A stretch of DNA of 64,000 nucleotides from Streptomyces sp. NBC_00510 (lineage in GTDB: Bacteria; Actinomycetota; Actinomycetes; Streptomycetales; Streptomycetaceae): the NCBI GenBank assembly GCA_036013505.1, contig CP107851.1, forward strand, positions 2,418,001 to 2,482,000, read 5' to 3'. This document shows, one piece after another, positions 28,296 through 37,164 of the stretch (positions are counted from its first letter, which is position 1; every line of letters begins with the position of its first letter). The notes beneath the pieces were generated by a model. The model had not been told where the DNA came from. It saw only the letters and a program-made list of their open reading frames with translations, and searched no databases. A program made the translations under genes and the position numbers.

Positions 28296-28879
28296 GGGTC
28301 TCCGTAGTCGTGATAGCCGGCGCTCTCCCAGAACCCCGGTTCGTCCTCCAGAAGAAGTTGGATCCCGCGCACCCACTTCGCCGACTTCCACAGGTAGAGG
28401 TGCGGCACAACGAGCCGGGCCGGTCCTCCGTGCTCTGGCGGCAAATCCTCGCCGTCGTAGCCGTAGGTGATCCACGCCTGGCCGTCCAGCAAGTCCTCCA
28501 GAGGAAGGTTTGTCGTGTAGCCGCCGTAAGCGTGGATCAGTGCGTACTCCGCGGCCGTCTCGACATCCGTGAGAAGGAGATCCAGCGAGACGCCCTGCCA
28601 GTCGGTGTCGAACTTCGACCACTTGGTGACGCAGTGCAGGTCGACCGTGGGCCGTTCGGAGGGCAGGCTCATTAGGTCCGCCCAAGACCAGGTGTGCTCG
28701 GCGCCCGTTTCGGTCGTCACCGTGAACCGCCAGGTGTCGCGGCTGACGCGGGGCGTGGGGCCGGCGGAGAGCACCGGGAAGTCGTAAACCTCAAACTGTC
28801 CCGGCGGCAGCCGCCTGCCGGGGTTCCGCGGCCGTCCTTGGAAGCCGGGTGAGAAGGTCCGTCTTTTGTCGACGGTCAT
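28265..28879 (-). CDS. Sulfite-oxidase-like molybdopterin-dependent oxidoreductase
   Basis: 204 residues from the ATG at 28879. The SUOX/MsrP-type fold is shown by WSWADLMSLPSERPTVDLHC with the molybdenum-ligand Cys (about residue 82) in DLHCVTKWSKFD, then WQGVSLDLLL, AYGGYTTNLPLED and LPPEHGGPARLVVPHLYLWK, ending KWVRGIQLL-x(6)-GFWESAGYH. No Tat signal is visible, so it is probably cytoplasmic. It lies first in a two-gene operon with the flavin reductase. Substrate unknown; small stand-alone members may reduce S- or N-oxides. Confidence 0.82.
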   Translation of the reverse strand: MTVDKRRTFSPGFQGRPRNPGRRLPPGQFEVYDFPVLSAGPTPRVSRDTWRFTVTTETGAEHTWSWADLMSLPSERPTVDLHCVTKWSKFDTDWQGVSLDLLLTDVETAAEYALIHAYGGYTTNLPLEDLLDGQAWITYGYDGEDLPPEHGGPARLVVPHLYLWKSAKWVRGIQLLLEDEPGFWESAGYHDYGDPWREQRYQGD

Positions 28880-28919
28880 GCTGAACCTCATTTGTGAGGT
28901 CAGGGAAGATGCTCGGGTC

Positions 28920-29480
28920 ACGTCCGATGTAGTGGTGTTCGGCAGGCAGGACGGTGCCGCCGGCTTCTGACTCGTTCGGGTGGAGGGGCTCTGGCGAGGG
29001 GGTCGCGGCCCATGCAGCCGCGGACGCGGTCCACTCGTCGTTCTGTTCGGCCAGGATGGCCCCGCCCAGGGCGGATCACGGCGGTGCGGTCCAGGAAGAT
29101 GCCGGCGAGTGTTCAGTCCCTGCCGCATCAAGGCTTGCTGCGGCAGGCGTCGGGCTGTTCGAAGACCGTTCGCAGCAGCGTGGCCACCCATGGCTGGGTC
29201 GGCTTCGGGACCTGTGAGAGCAGGCCGCGGGCCGATCAGCGAGCGCAGGAACGCCAGCCGGCCGGCGCCGTCCTCGACGGTGGCGACATCCAGGCCACGG
29301 ATCTCGCGGTGCCCGCCGACGTCGACGCAGACCGTGATCAGCGTGGATGTTGATGGTCCGACCGCCCTCTCGGACCTTCTGGGTGAGTGCGTCGCCAGAC
29401 GAACGCATACGGGCCGACGTCCAGCGGCCGGTTTCGGAACGCGGCGACCTGCTCGTCCAACAAATGAGGCTGCAGGCCGG
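28920..29480 (-). pseudogene. IS256 (mutator)-family transposase remnant
   Basis: Scattered over frames are family segments: a catalytic stretch (GHREIRGLDVATVEDGAG, then RLAFLRSLIGPR), an upstream piece (VEQVAAFRNRPLDVGPYAF), a piece after an internal deletion (LLSQVPKPTQPWVATLLRTV), and a tail (LAEQNDEWTASAAAW). Large pieces are missing and frames change repeatedly, so it is well decayed. It separates the molybdopterin operon from the exporter gene. Confidence 0.65.
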
Positions 29481-29698
29481 TTCGACCAGGCCCCGATGGA
29501 GATCGCTGCGATCTTTCGGTCTGAAGTCACGTTCCCAGAATCGGCAACGATGTTTGCAGGCATCAGCGAGGGGAGCTGAACATGCAGGTCGGAGTACTGC
29601 TGCCGGGTTCCCCTCAAGGGGTTCCGGAGTGGCATTTCGACTCGTTCTGATCTACCGGGAAAGCGGATCCCGGGACTCATTCACTGGAAAGGGAACGC

Positions 29699-30946
29699 GT
29701 GACAGCGTCAACGAAAAAGGTGTTGCGCCGCGCTCAAGCCGGGACCGTGCTGATTGCCTTCGGTACCGGTTTCACTGGACCGTTTCTCTTCGTGTACGTT
29801 GCTCACGTTCGGCGACTGGGCGATGCGGTAGCTGGAGTGGCGTCCGGTTCCTTCGCCGTGGCTGCACTCTGCCTTCTGCCGTTGATCGGTAGGCTCATCG
29901 ACCGCCGAGGACCGGCACGCGTGCTGGCAGCCGGCGCCTTTACGACTGCCGTGGGCGCGTTGTTGTTCGGCCACGTCACTTCTGCGGTTGAGGCGATTGC
30001 GGCGTCGGCCATGATGGGCGCCGGCGTCTCCGCGATTCAGCCCTCCAACGCGACGTTGGTGATGCTCGCTTCGACGCCACAGACGCGAGCGCGGGCATTC
30101 GCGACCCAAGCCTTCATCATCAACCTGGGCCTGGGCGCCGGCGCACTGGTCGGAGGTGCCACAGTTGATTTGGGGCGCCCGGAGACTTTTACGACTCTAT
30201 TCACCGTGGAAGCCGTTCTTTATCTGGCTCTGAGTCTGTTGACCGTGACCATCCGCACTGGCGCAGTCACCCCTGAGTCCTCACTCCGCCGGGAAAATCC
30301 GACTCGGGACGGCCTGAGGATTGTTTTCGCGGACCGGGCGATGCTGTGTTTGTGTGTTCTAGGCGGGGTTATATTCTTCGCCGGTTATGGGCAGATTTCG
30401 TCAGGTCTTCCTGCTTATGCGACCGAAGCGGCCCACGTTCAGCCGCTGACTCTCGGTATCGCGGAAGCAGCCAATACCGGCGTCATCGTCGTTGCACAGT
30501 TCCTCGTCCTTCGCACGGTGAATCGGATGCCACGAACCCGAGCGATACAGGCAACTGGGATCATCTGGACGGTGGCTTGGCTGACTGCCGGTCTGGCTGG
30601 TCTACTGCATGCCAGCGCAGTGACAGCTACCGTCCTCGTCGTCGCAACGTATGGCATCTTTGGGTTCGGTGAGACGCTGCTCTCCCCCACCCTGTCCCCG
30701 ATCATCGCCGATCTCGCTCCCGAGGATCGGATGGGAATGTACAACTCGGCTTTCGCCCTGGTGAAGCAGGTGGCCCTGGCAAGCGGCCCTGCGATCGCCG
30801 GCCTGATAGTCGGCTCTGGCTTCTACAGCTTTTACATAGTGCTCCTTGCGAGTTGTTCCATCTGGGTCGTCTACATAGCGAAGACACTGAAGCGGCATCT
30901 CGCGCCCCTTCACGACAATCTTCAAGAAGCACCCGTTAATCTGTGA
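29699..30946 (+). CDS. MFS exporter
   Basis: 415 residues from a GTG at 29699 with GGAAAGGGAA upstream. Twelve hydrophobic segments with the MFS loop-2 motif variant GRLIDRRGPARVL, a conserved loop-4 region (MMGAGVSAIQPSNATLV) and the loop 8-9 equivalent. The C-half ends in a short polar tail. Drug-efflux-like MFS proteins of this size often export antibiotics, and the next plus-strand gene is an FAD oxidoreductase. GC is visibly lower than in neighbours, suggesting transfer. Substrate unknown. Confidence 0.8.
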   Translation: MTASTKKVLRRAQAGTVLIAFGTGFTGPFLFVYVAHVRRLGDAVAGVASGSFAVAALCLLPLIGRLIDRRGPARVLAAGAFTTAVGALLFGHVTSAVEAIAASAMMGAGVSAIQPSNATLVMLASTPQTRARAFATQAFIINLGLGAGALVGGATVDLGRPETFTTLFTVEAVLYLALSLLTVTIRTGAVTPESSLRRENPTRDGLRIVFADRAMLCLCVLGGVIFFAGYGQISSGLPAYATEAAHVQPLTLGIAEAANTGVIVVAQFLVLRTVNRMPRTRAIQATGIIWTVAWLTAGLAGLLHASAVTATVLVVATYGIFGFGETLLSPTLSPIIADLAPEDRMGMYNSAFALVKQVALASGPAIAGLIVGSGFYSFYIVLLASCSIWVVYIAKTLKRHLAPLHDNLQEAPVNL

Positions 30947-31449
30947 TGGCCTGGCCAATCCCTGCTCACGCCGGTCAGAGGCACTTCCCCTGCTTCCTGA
31001 TCACCTGCTGGACAGCCCACTCCGTGAAAGCGCGAGGCTAGTAGGCGGTTTCGTTTCGACCGGTCGGTCGCTGCTCCTGATGTGCCGAACGACACGGCAG
31101 CGGACACGGATCGAGCCGTGCAGCGGGCATCACGGCGCTGACGGCCCAGGCCGATGCCGACAAAGACCTGCCCCACGCCGTGCTGGTGGACGCCGCCATG
31201 TGCGCGCTCACCAGTACGCAGCCGGGGCCCCGAAGGGCCCCGGCCGGCGAACCCGCCAAGAACGTCGGATCCCGCACTGCGAACATTCCAAGATGGCGCA
31301 CTGATTCTATTCTCACCCGCTCGCGGCAGCTAGAGTCAGGTCGACTTTTGTTAAATTCTGCCCAGTCAAAACTTCTCACTGCTGAGCAATGCTGGCAGAG
31401 CTCTGGAGAGAAATGCAGTGAAACTGAGAAATGAGGAACGAGCAACACC
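30947..31449. other. Intergenic region with possible IS5-like remnant
   Basis: Around 31120-31270 (plus strand) the frame ALTAQADADKDLPHAVLVDA followed by AMCALTSTQPG resembles the part of IS5-family transposases with a catalytic Asp, heavily altered. From 31300 the sequence is AT-richer and probably holds the promoter of the FAD oxidoreductase gene. No intact gene. Confidence 0.35.
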
Positions 31450-32808
31450 ATGCACACGCGACAGGGATGCGCCATCGTCATCGGAGCGTCGATCGCCGGA
31501 CTCGTCGCAGCGCGCGCACTGAGTGACTCATTCGAGAAGGTCATCGTCCTCGACCGCGATGATCTTCCCGCTGAGCCGACCGTGCGTATTGGAGTGCCTC
31601 AGGGGCGCCAGGTGCACGGCCTGCTCGCCGGTGGACGCGACGTGTTCGAGGACCTGTTCCCCGGCTTCACACACCAGTTGGCCAGGGCCGGCGCTCTTCA
31701 TGGCGACGTGCAAGAGGATTTCCACTGGTATTTCGATGGCCGCCTGCTCAGACCTGGGCATTCGGGTATGACCGGCGTCGGAGCCAGTCGTGTTCTGCTC
31801 GAGCACACACTGCGCGCGCAGACCAGCGCGCTCCCCGGGGTTACCGTACGAGATCACGCGACAGTCACGGGACTGCGGACCGACCGCGAGCGTACACGGG
31901 TGACGGGCGTCCGCGTCCGATACGGGCAAACGCGCGATGAAGTGGTTGTGCAGGGGGATCTGGTCGTCGATGCGTCCGGCCGAGGTTCCCACACTCCGGC
32001 CTGGTTCGCTGAACTCGGTTACCCCCGGCCGAAGGAGGAGAGGGTCCGGACAGGCATCACCTACGTCTCGCGTCTGTACCGGCGTGAACCCCAGTTCATC
32101 GGCGGGCGTCTGCTGGGCGTTTCGGTGGCACCCTATCCAGGGCAGCTGCGCAGCGGCTTTGTGCTCGCACAGGAAGCCAACCAGCTCATAGTGTCCGTGG
32201 GTGGCTGGGCGGGTACCCAACCGCCGTTGGATTCAGACGGCATGGCGTCCTATGCCGACGAACTTGCCTCGCCTGAAGTGGCGGAGGTCATCCGGCACGG
32301 CACGCCACTTGGTGATGCGGTCAAAATGCGGTTCCCTGCAAGCGTACGCCGCCACTATTCGCCACTGGAAAATACCCCAGCCGGCTATCTCGTCATGGGT
32401 GACGCCCTGTGCAGCTTGAATCCCCTTTTCGGGCAGGGAATGTCAGTGGCAGCACTGCAGGGGCGGTCATTGCTGGAACTCCTACGGGACGGACGGGATG
32501 ACATCGAGCGCAGGTTCTCAGAGGCAGCTTCCGAGATCGCCGGACGGTGCTGGGGTCTCGCCCTGTCAGCAGAGCTTCGGTTCCCGGAAGTGGAGGGAAT
32601 CCGAACCAGTTTCATGATGGAAGCAGGACAGTACTCGGACGCACTGCGGACAGCTGCTGCTGAGGACGCCGAGTTGGCTACTTCTTTCTTGCGTGTGACC
32701 AACCTCATCGATGAACCGATTCGCCTGTACGAGCCTGGAATACGCGCGCGCATACTGGCGCATGGCGGGGGTCGTCCCAGGCCGCGGACCTCACTGCCTT
32801 TCCAGTGA
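31450..32808 (+). CDS. FAD-dependent oxidoreductase/monooxygenase
   Basis: 452 residues from the ATG at 31450 with GAGGAA upstream. The N-terminal dinucleotide-binding motif GASIAGLVAARAL, the mid-protein DLVVDASGRGS motif, and the second FAD motif GDALCSLNPLFGQGMSVAAL define a group A flavoprotein. It is like halogenase/hydroxylase-related NAD(P)/FAD oxidoreductases. The halogenase-specific W-x-W-x-I-P motif was not seen. It may oxidise an aromatic or lipid substrate. It follows the MFS exporter by 500 bases on the same strand, a common small biosynthesis/export arrangement. Confidence 0.8.
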   Translation: MHTRQGCAIVIGASIAGLVAARALSDSFEKVIVLDRDDLPAEPTVRIGVPQGRQVHGLLAGGRDVFEDLFPGFTHQLARAGALHGDVQEDFHWYFDGRLLRPGHSGMTGVGASRVLLEHTLRAQTSALPGVTVRDHATVTGLRTDRERTRVTGVRVRYGQTRDEVVVQGDLVVDASGRGSHTPAWFAELGYPRPKEERVRTGITYVSRLYRREPQFIGGRLLGVSVAPYPGQLRSGFVLAQEANQLIVSVGGWAGTQPPLDSDGMASYADELASPEVAEVIRHGTPLGDAVKMRFPASVRRHYSPLENTPAGYLVMGDALCSLNPLFGQGMSVAALQGRSLLELLRDGRDDIERRFSEAASEIAGRCWGLALSAELRFPEVEGIRTSFMMEAGQYSDALRTAAAEDAELATSFLRVTNLIDEPIRLYEPGIRARILAHGGGRPRPRTSLPFQ

Positions 32809-33173
32809 GCTGCCAGGCCCGTCGGTACCGACGGGTCAAGCCGATCTCGCCGCGGGAAGGCGGGAGCCCCGGCGGCCGCGTCCCCGGCCTTTCACCCGGA
32901 GGCCGGAAAAGCGCCGGCGAGCCGGTTTCCGGGGCACGGTGGCGCCAGGTCGGCACGCGCGTTCTATGGGGCGGCGACGGGCCCGGGGATAGTGGGAGCG
33001 GTGCTGTCGGCCGTGTGGTCGGCGGGCCGGCCATGCCCTGCTCGTGGTCCGGCGCGGCCGTCTCCGGACCGGGCTCACGTCGGGATCGGGGCAGGCGCAG
33101 GCGGACAGCGGCCGCGCCGCCCGCGCCCGCCCCGTGGCGGAGCCCCCTCGCCCCCTGATGCTGGAAGGACGCA
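32809..33173. other. Intergenic region
   Basis: No gene is supported; both strands have long open frames typical of GC-rich noncoding DNA. The last bases hold the GGAAGGA ribosome-binding site of the lectin gene. Confidence 0.4.
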
Positions 33174-34292
33174 ATGGCAGCCTCTCCTGACGAGCCGACG
33201 GCTGCGGACGCCGAGGCAGGGGCCGTGCACCGCCCCGGCCCCACGCCTCTGCCGCGGCGGCCGCGGGGAACCAACGCGATCGCCGACGCCGACACCGGCG
33301 GGAGTCGGAACCCCCCTGACTGGACTACGCACCGGATCGCGACAATGCGCGCCAGGCGGGCCGGCGCTCTGCCCGCCGAACCCGAGGACACGTCCGGGGA
33401 CTCACCGTCCGGCTATGCGGACGGATTCGTGGCCGGGCTCGCCTTCGCCTCGTACCCCGAGACGCCCGCGACCGAGGACGATCCGGTACCCGGAGCCGAA
33501 ACGCAAGGGAACGCCGACCGGGAGGGGACCCCGCTTGCCGCCGACCCTGGCCTCGGTGGCCGCCGCAGGCTTCGTCGACTGTTGTTGGCGCTCGCCTGCC
33601 TGGTGGCAGGCCTGCTGCTGGTTCCCTTTCTGATGCGGGGTTCGGACTCTGGCGCGGGCGGTTCGACGGCCGCCCCTCGCTCCGGTTCCGCGCCGGGCGT
33701 CGGTTCCTCCCCTGGCGGCGCCCTGCCTGCGAGCCCCCTCAACGTGACGCGACCGTCCCCGAGAAGGACCCCGGGGCAGTCGTCCGCGGGAGATGCTGAG
33801 AGCGTCGCCCCGCCGTCCCGACGGGATCCCGAGCAGCCCGAGGAGCCCGAGGCGGCTCCCGGAGCGGAGAACGACGAGGTCCCCGCCTCCGCGGAGCCCT
33901 CTTACACGGCGGTTCCGGGGGTGGTGATCCGCAGTCACGCGTCCCAACGGTGCATCGACGCGGGCTCCGTGGAGGGCGCGACGTTGACGCTCCGGGACTG
34001 CACGGCCGGTGCAGGGCAGTCATGGCTGATCGTGGCGGAGGACAGGAGCATCCGGATCGCGGACAGGTGCATGGACGTCGCGGGCGGATCCACGGCCGAC
34101 GGTGCGGCCGTCCGACTGGTTGCCTGCGACGGCGCCGCGTCGCAGAGGTTCCGGCTCAACCCCGCCCGCGACCTGGTCAACCTCCAGGCCCACAAGTGCG
34201 TGGAGACCACGGACGCGCAGGGAGGCGACGGCACGACGCTGCGGCTGTGGACCTGTACGGGTGCGGACAACCAGAAGTGGAGTGCCGGCTGA
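33174..34292 (+). CDS. Membrane-anchored ricin-type beta-trefoil lectin
   Basis: 372 residues, ATG at 33174 with GGAAGGA upstream. A cytoplasmic-type N-terminus of about 135 residues is followed by one transmembrane segment (LLLALACLVAGLLLVPFLM), a Ser/Pro/Gly-rich spacer, and a C-terminal RICIN/CBM13 domain. The domain has three subdomain ends QSW, QRF and QKW, and paired cysteines (CIDAG...LRDC, CMDVAGG...LVAC, CVETTD...LWTC). It would bind carbohydrate outside the cell. The gene is monocistronic. Topology (N-in, C-out) is inferred from the basic residues before the helix. Confidence 0.82.
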   Translation: MAASPDEPTAADAEAGAVHRPGPTPLPRRPRGTNAIADADTGGSRNPPDWTTHRIATMRARRAGALPAEPEDTSGDSPSGYADGFVAGLAFASYPETPATEDDPVPGAETQGNADREGTPLAADPGLGGRRRLRRLLLALACLVAGLLLVPFLMRGSDSGAGGSTAAPRSGSAPGVGSSPGGALPASPLNVTRPSPRRTPGQSSAGDAESVAPPSRRDPEQPEEPEAAPGAENDEVPASAEPSYTAVPGVVIRSHASQRCIDAGSVEGATLTLRDCTAGAGQSWLIVAEDRSIRIADRCMDVAGGSTADGAAVRLVACDGAASQRFRLNPARDLVNLQAHKCVETTDAQGGDGTTLRLWTCTGADNQKWSAG

Positions 34293-34593
34293 CCCTTCGG
34301 CACACGCGTCGCGTGGCTGGAGCGATGGCACGGAAGATCAACGGAATTGTCGCCCTCGTTCAATGGCGTCGAGGGGGAAATCACTACGGTGAAAGCTGGC
34401 ACACCATGTGCCGCTCCCACGTGTCCGGCCATCGTTGGGCCGTCGCTCCCCGGCATCCTTCACGGCGTCGAAGCCGCCGTCCGTTTTCCGGGAGACGCGT
34501 GACATCCCGCACCCGGGCCGCATCGGATGACGGCCGGGTGTTTCCGTCCCCCCGCGCGGCATTTCTGACGTGCTGAAAGATCGAGGAAAAACA
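34293..34593. other. Intergenic region before the DUF3311 gene
   Basis: About 300 bases with no supported gene; contains the ribosome-binding site GAGGAA before the ATG at 34594. No operator recognised. Confidence 0.4.
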
Positions 34594-34851
34594 ATGTCCG
34601 AACCATCCGGAACTCCGGTCCGGCCACCGGTGGTCACCACCCCCCGCGTGATCGCCGGTGTCTGCCTCGTCATCCCCTTTGTCGCGATGCTCTGGGTCGG
34701 CTCGTACGCGAAGCTGACGCCGGAGTTCATCGGCATCCCGTTCTTCTACTGGTACCAGATGCTGTGGGTGTTCCTGTCCTCCGGGCTGACGTACGCCGCG
34801 TACGTGCTGGTCCGTCGTGAGGAGCGGGCACGGAAGGAGGGATCGAAGTGA
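34594..34851 (+). CDS. DUF3311 small membrane protein
   Basis: 85 residues with two hydrophobic segments (VIAGVCLVIPFVAMLWVGSY and WYQMLWVFLSSGLTYAAYVL) separated by the conserved IPFFYWYQ loop. This is the DUF3311 pattern. The family regularly precedes sodium:solute symporters of the MctP type and is thought to be an accessory subunit. The stop overlaps the transporter start (GTGA). The ATG has a GAGGAA site. Confidence 0.85.
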   Translation: MSEPSGTPVRPPVVTTPRVIAGVCLVIPFVAMLWVGSYAKLTPEFIGIPFFYWYQMLWVFLSSGLTYAAYVLVRREERARKEGSK

Positions 34852-36479
34852 AGGACGGAGTCAACGGCGTCGCTCTCGCCGTCTTCATATTCTTCTTCGT
34901 GGCCGTGACGGTCCTGGGCTTCCTGGCCGCACGCTGGCGCAGGGCGGAGAACGCGCTGCACCTGGACGAGTGGGGCCTGGGCGGCCGCAGCTTCGGCGGC
35001 TGGATCACCTGGTTCCTGCTCGGCGGCGATGTCTACACGGCCTACACCTTCGTGGCGGTCCCGGCGGCGGTCTACGCGGCGGGCGCGGCCGGCTTCTTCG
35101 CCGTGCCGTACACGATCCTGGTCTACCCCCTGATCTTCACCTTCCTGCCGCGCCTGTGGTCGGTCTCGCACAAGCACGGCTACGTCACCACCTCCGACTT
35201 CGTGCGCGGACGCTTCGGCTCCAAGGGCCTGTCGCTCGCCGTGGCCGTCACCGGCATCCTCGCCACGATGCCCTACATCGCGCTGCAACTGGTCGGCATC
35301 CAGGCCGTCCTGGACGTGATGGGCGTGGGCGGCGGCCAGTCGTCCAACTGGTTCGTCAAGGACCTGCCGCTGCTGATCGCCTTCGGTGTGCTGGCCGCGT
35401 ACACCTACTCCTCCGGTCTGCGGGCGCCGGCCCTGATTGCGTTCGTCAAGGACACGCTGATCTACATCGTCATCGCGGTGGCGATCATCTACATCCCGAT
35501 CAAACTCGGCGGCTTCGACCACATCTTCGCCAAGGCCGGCGACGCCTACTCCCAGGTCAGCCCCGCCACCGGCAAGCCGCGCGGATCCCTGGCGCCGGGC
35601 GACACCGCTCAGTGGGCGTACGGGACGCTGGCGCTGGGTTCGGCGCTCGCGCTGTTCATGTACCCGCACTCGGTGACGGCGGTGCTCTCCGGCCGCAGTC
35701 GTGACGTCATCCGCCGCAACACCACCGTCCTGCCGCTCTACACCTTGATGCTGGGTCTCCTGGCGATGCTCGGCTTCATGGCGCTGGCCAGCGGTGTCGG
35801 GGCGGGGATCACGGGCTACAACGGGCAGCTGGCGATCCCGCAGCTGTTCGAGAACATGTTCCCGTCCTGGTTCGCGGGCGTGGCCTTCGCCGCGATCGGC
35901 ATCGGCGCCCTGGTGCCGGCGGCGATCATGTCGATCGCCGCGGCGAACCTGTTCACCCGTAACATCTACAAGGACTTCCTCAAGCCGGACGCCACCCCCG
36001 CGCAGGAGACCCAGGTCTCCAAGGTGGTCTCGCTGCTGGTCAAGGTCGGCGCGCTGGTCTTCGTCCTCACCATGGACAAGACGACGGCGATCAATTTCCA
36101 GCTGCTGGGCGGCATCTGGATCCTGCAGACCTTCCCCGCCCTGGTCGGCGGCCTGTTCACCCGCTGGTTCCACCGCTGGGCGCTGCTGGCCGGCTGGGCG
36201 GTCGGCATGGTCTACGGCACCTGGGTCGCCTACGGCGTCGCGAGCCCCGCCCAGAAGCACTTCGGCGGGTCCTCCGACACGATCCCGGTTATCGGCCAGA
36301 TCGGCTACATCGGCCTGACCGCCTTCGTGCTCAACGTCGTGGTCACCGTCGTCCTCACCTTCGTCCTTCGGGCCGTCAAGGCACCCGAAGGCCTGGACGA
36401 GACGGCGCAGCAGGACTACACCGCCGACGCCGGCGACCCCGGCGTGCAGCGGGACCTGCCGGTCACCGCCGTCCACTGA
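34848..36479 (+). CDS. mctP: Sodium:solute symporter, monocarboxylate-uptake (MctP-like)
   Basis: 543 residues from a GTG at 34848, overlapping the DUF3311 stop. Thirteen or so transmembrane segments with SSS-family features: GGRSFGGWITWFLLGGDVYT, GYVTTSDFVRGRFGS, and IGIGALVPAAIMSIAAANLF followed by TRNIYKDFL. In this family such proteins import short monocarboxylates such as pyruvate, lactate or acetate with sodium or protons. The gene pair DUF3311-mctP is conserved in Streptomyces. The C-terminus is polar and acidic. Specific substrate inferred from family. Confidence 0.85.
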   Translation: MKDGVNGVALAVFIFFFVAVTVLGFLAARWRRAENALHLDEWGLGGRSFGGWITWFLLGGDVYTAYTFVAVPAAVYAAGAAGFFAVPYTILVYPLIFTFLPRLWSVSHKHGYVTTSDFVRGRFGSKGLSLAVAVTGILATMPYIALQLVGIQAVLDVMGVGGGQSSNWFVKDLPLLIAFGVLAAYTYSSGLRAPALIAFVKDTLIYIVIAVAIIYIPIKLGGFDHIFAKAGDAYSQVSPATGKPRGSLAPGDTAQWAYGTLALGSALALFMYPHSVTAVLSGRSRDVIRRNTTVLPLYTLMLGLLAMLGFMALASGVGAGITGYNGQLAIPQLFENMFPSWFAGVAFAAIGIGALVPAAIMSIAAANLFTRNIYKDFLKPDATPAQETQVSKVVSLLVKVGALVFVLTMDKTTAINFQLLGGIWILQTFPALVGGLFTRWFHRWALLAGWAVGMVYGTWVAYGVASPAQKHFGGSSDTIPVIGQIGYIGLTAFVLNVVVTVVLTFVLRAVKAPEGLDETAQQDYTADAGDPGVQRDLPVTAVH

Positions 36480-36606
36480 CGGCCTCCTCCGGACGAGCAG
36501 CGGAAACGCTCACCTCGTGAGGCCAACTCCGCGCATCGATCGTCGCAGCACATAGGCGTCGAATCATGCCGTCCGCAGTTCGAAGAAGCGCTCGTCCGGA
36601 GGTCCC

Positions 36607-37058
36607 TGTGCCCGAGATCAAAATTGACTACGACGTCCTCAACGATGCCAAGCAGCGTCTGGAGGTCCTGGCGGGCGAGATCGACCCGCTCATCAACAAG
36701 GGCACCTTCGGCCGGCTCAGCGCAGGCTACGGTGAGGCGGAGTCGATCCTCGGCCACGCGGGCGCGGCCAGTGCTACGTCGCTCTTCCACAGCAACGCCG
36801 GCAGCACGATGAAGCGCGCTGGAAAGGGCATGAAGGAGCTCGCCTCGGCCTTCGGCTCCGTCGGCGTGGCGTTCCGGGAGTTCGACTCCGAGCTGGGCGC
36901 CTCAGGCCAGCCCGGCCATCCGTGACGCCTACGAGCAGTTCACCGGCAGTCTCACCCAGGCCATCCACGGCCTGGAGAACTTCGGCGAGGCGTTCACCTC
37001 GATCGCCAAGGGCGCTGAGGACTTCGACACCCAGGTCGCGAGCAACTTCAAGAAGTAG
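36607..37058 (+). pseudogene. WXG100/ESAT-6-like type VII secretion protein, frameshifted
   Basis: From the GTG/ATG region at 36607 (VPEIKIDYDVLNDAKQRLEV) the protein is helical. The frame then ends early at 36925 (SGQPGHP), but one frame away it continues (ASPAIRDAYEQFTGSLTQ, then IHGLENFGEAFT) to a stop at 37058. One extra G in the GG near 36905 explains this. The joined product of about 150 residues is a helical hairpin protein of the type next to Streptomyces ESX genes. A strong terminator follows at once. Sequencing error or mutation. Confidence 0.55.
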
Positions 37059-37069
37059 CGGCCGCACGC

Positions 37070-37108
37070 GAAGGGCCGGGCGGGGCATCGTTCCCCGCCC
37101 GGCCCTTC
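37070..37108 (+). terminator. Intrinsic terminator-like hairpin, 16-bp stem
   Basis: Perfect 16-bp inverted repeat (arms 37070-37085 and 37093-37108) with a 7-base loop, just after the stop of the WXG-like gene. It also lies between convergent genes, so it may terminate both. No long T run follows, as is usual in Streptomyces. Confidence 0.85.
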
Positions 37109-37124
37109 GTCGTCGCCGGGGCGC

Positions 37125-37159
37125 GTTCCGCGGCCGGCACCCGGTGCCGGCCGCGGAAC
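37125..37159. repeat. Second perfect inverted repeat between convergent genes
   Basis: A 17-bp palindromic pair (37125-37141 and 37143-37159) separated by one base. It can form a cruciform or a hairpin with a slightly shorter stem, and sits six bases before the stop of the truncated EccC gene on the minus strand. Probably a terminator for that gene or the edge of a rearrangement. Confidence 0.75.
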
Positions 37160-37164
37160 GGGCG

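Noticed and set aside
32836-33391. Minus-strand open frames before the ricin lectin gene
   Set aside because: Arg/Pro/Gly-rich sequence with no start signal or motif; consistent with noncoding GC-rich DNA.
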